A DNA stretch of 35,122 nt from an archaeon SCG-AAA382B04 (GTDB lineage Archaea > Halobacteriota > Methanonatronarchaeia > Methanonatronarchaeales > Methanonatronarchaeaceae), in NCBI GenBank assembly GCA_003034855.1, contig PZKD01000016.1:1-35122 (forward strand), read 5' to 3'. The translations under genes and the position numbers were made by a program. The notes under the pieces are model-generated. The model had not been told where the DNA came from, made no database searches, and saw only the letters and a list, made by a program, of their open reading frames with translations. Positions 34,224-35,122 of this stretch are shown piece by piece; the first letter of the stretch is position 1, and every line of letters begins with the position of its first letter.

Positions 34224-34971
34224 TTAAAGGAAATCTTTAATTATTTTATTAAATTTTGTAGGTTTATTTTTTTGAGGTAAATGTCCACATCTCTCCATCG
34301 GTGTAAATTCACAATCTTTTAGAAGTTTACAGGTATTCTTACTTGATTCAAAAGGCACTATCCTATCTTTTTTACCATAGATAACAAGAGTTGGTGATTC
34401 TATCTGGTCTTTTAAATCAATTATATTAGTTTTCAGTTTGTTAGAGCCCCAATCATTTTTTAGCCACTTAAAAAAAAGCCCATTCAACCCAGTGTTTATC
34501 AATTAGTTTTTGTAGATTCCATCCAATTCCTTCAATAAGGTAGGGAATATTTAAGAATAAATAGACAGGCTTTTGTATGTATCTGTATCTTTTATTTAGG
34601 CCATAACTATCTACTAAAACCAGTTTTTTGACATTCTCTGACTTCGCAGCAAGGGTAAAAGCTATTGCACCGCCCATTGAATTGCCTATTAACGTGTAAT
34701 TCCTAAGGTCTTTCTTTTCTGTAAATTCTTCAATGAATTCAACAAATTTCTCTGTCGTATAATTTAACTTTGGTTTATCACTCTTCCCATAGCCAGGTAA
34801 ATCAATAGAAAATATTTTAGCGTTTTCTGAAAGAGAAGAAATGTTATGTTTCCAAGCGGAATAAGCAGTGGAATTCCCCCCATGGATTAAGATAACAGGT
34901 TCCCCTCCTCCTTCTTGAAGATAATGAATATTTGTGTCGTTAATGTTTAAGCATTTTTCTTTGAATTTCAT
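34224..34971 (-). pseudogene. Alpha/beta hydrolase with a single frameshift
   Basis: The full sequence would be 248 residues. The N-terminal part has VILIHGGNST (oxyanion loop), FSIDLPGYGKSDKP and LIGNSMGGAIAF (nucleophile Ser in GNSMGG). The C-terminal part, in another frame, has TPLVIYGKKDRIVPFE-like sequence (catalytic Asp) and MERCGHLPQ (catalytic His). The frames meet at a run of eight A on the plus strand (34470-34477). With seven, the reading frame is continuous through FFKWLKNDW. So the gene is intact except for +1 in a homopolymer: a recent mutation, a sequencing error or a slippage site. Substrate is unknown. Start ATG at 34971. Confidence 0.8.
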
Positions 34972-35046
34972 TAAGGGATATTATCTGATTTAAACTTTAA
35001 ATCAATTAATAGTTATTATTAATAGAGATGCAACATTGGGATAACA

Positions 35047-35122
35047 GTCAACTACCCCTTCCTAAATCAGAGGTTGAGGGAGGGGCTTGTAGGAGACCAG
35101 CTTGAGCGATGTCTTCCCGAGC
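35047..35122 (+). mobile_element. tnpB-type transposon end (hairpin), running off the window
   Basis: CAACTACCCCTTCCTAAAT, a loop, then GAGGGAGGGGCTTGTAGGAG forms a strong stem (CCCCTTCCT with AGGGAGGGG). It has the layout of conserved ends of archaeal IS200/IS605 tnpB-type elements and resembles the sequence at 5371-5420. The rest of the element, if any, lies outside. Confidence 0.45.

Overview
The window reads as chromosomal DNA of a low-GC, AT-rich archaeon. Archaeal markers seen directly are a fused formaldehyde-activating enzyme/hexulose-6-phosphate synthase, a short (214 aa) archaeal-type triosephosphate isomerase, a separate glutamine-amidotransferase subunit of GMP synthase, an MptE-type pterin diphosphokinase, roadblock and KaiC-like genes, an ArlD/E (archaellum) domain, a tRNA-Leu gene without encoded CCA, and TATA-box/leaderless or short-leader starts. 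The pathway content suggests a euryarchaeal methanogen or a near relative. Tat lipoproteins recall halophiles; a Methanonatronarchaeia-like lineage is possible but is inference only.

Left part (1-5.7 kb): the tail of an RraA-like (probably Hps-RraA) gene, a KaiC-like ATPase overlapping a roadblock protein, a winged-helix protein, an orphan ArlD/E-domain protein, a FIST-domain sensor and a UbiA-family membrane prenyltransferase preceded by a 25-codon gene with its own promoter. A 320-bp region with tnpB-type (IS200/IS605) end hairpins follows. Central housekeeping block (5.7-12 kb): fae-hps then tpiA (ribulose-monophosphate/triose chemistry), guaAA, mptE and ileS. Then comes a signalling cluster (12-14.4 kb): a KaiC-like ATPase, a KaiC-GTPase fusion and a roadblock protein. 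A tRNA-Leu(UAG) gene lies at 14.6 kb.

Right part (15-34 kb) is dominated by redox proteins, many predicted to be exported. A Tat-signal polyferredoxin and a NapH-like membrane ferredoxin form one operon. A minus-strand operon encodes two tandem reductive-dehalogenase-like corrinoid/Fe-S proteins, a membrane-anchored fibronectin-III protein, a TorD-like chaperone and a lipoprotein. Beyond a decayed insertion sequence, a Tat-lipoprotein four-cluster ferredoxin is coupled to a tungsten aldehyde:ferredoxin oxidoreductase. Next come an HdrA/MvhD-like multi-cluster Fe-S protein and a radical SAM protein. The most striking feature is a classical C2H2 zinc-finger motif, in one fixed register, just after the Tat signal or membrane anchor in three of these redox proteins; in one copy the second Cys is Glu. 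The two dehalogenase-like paralogues also share long perfectly identical DNA blocks separated by strongly divergent blocks of equal length.

How the parts may fit together (inference): the NapG/H-like pair could pass electrons from the membrane to the exported corrinoid reductases. TorD may mature one of the Tat cargoes, and the oxidoreductase may ride out through Tat with its lipoprotein ferredoxin. Three coding or RNA anomalies (tRNA-Leu, alpha/beta hydrolase, transposase) are +1 changes in homopolymers, so sequencing error has to be excluded before they are interpreted.
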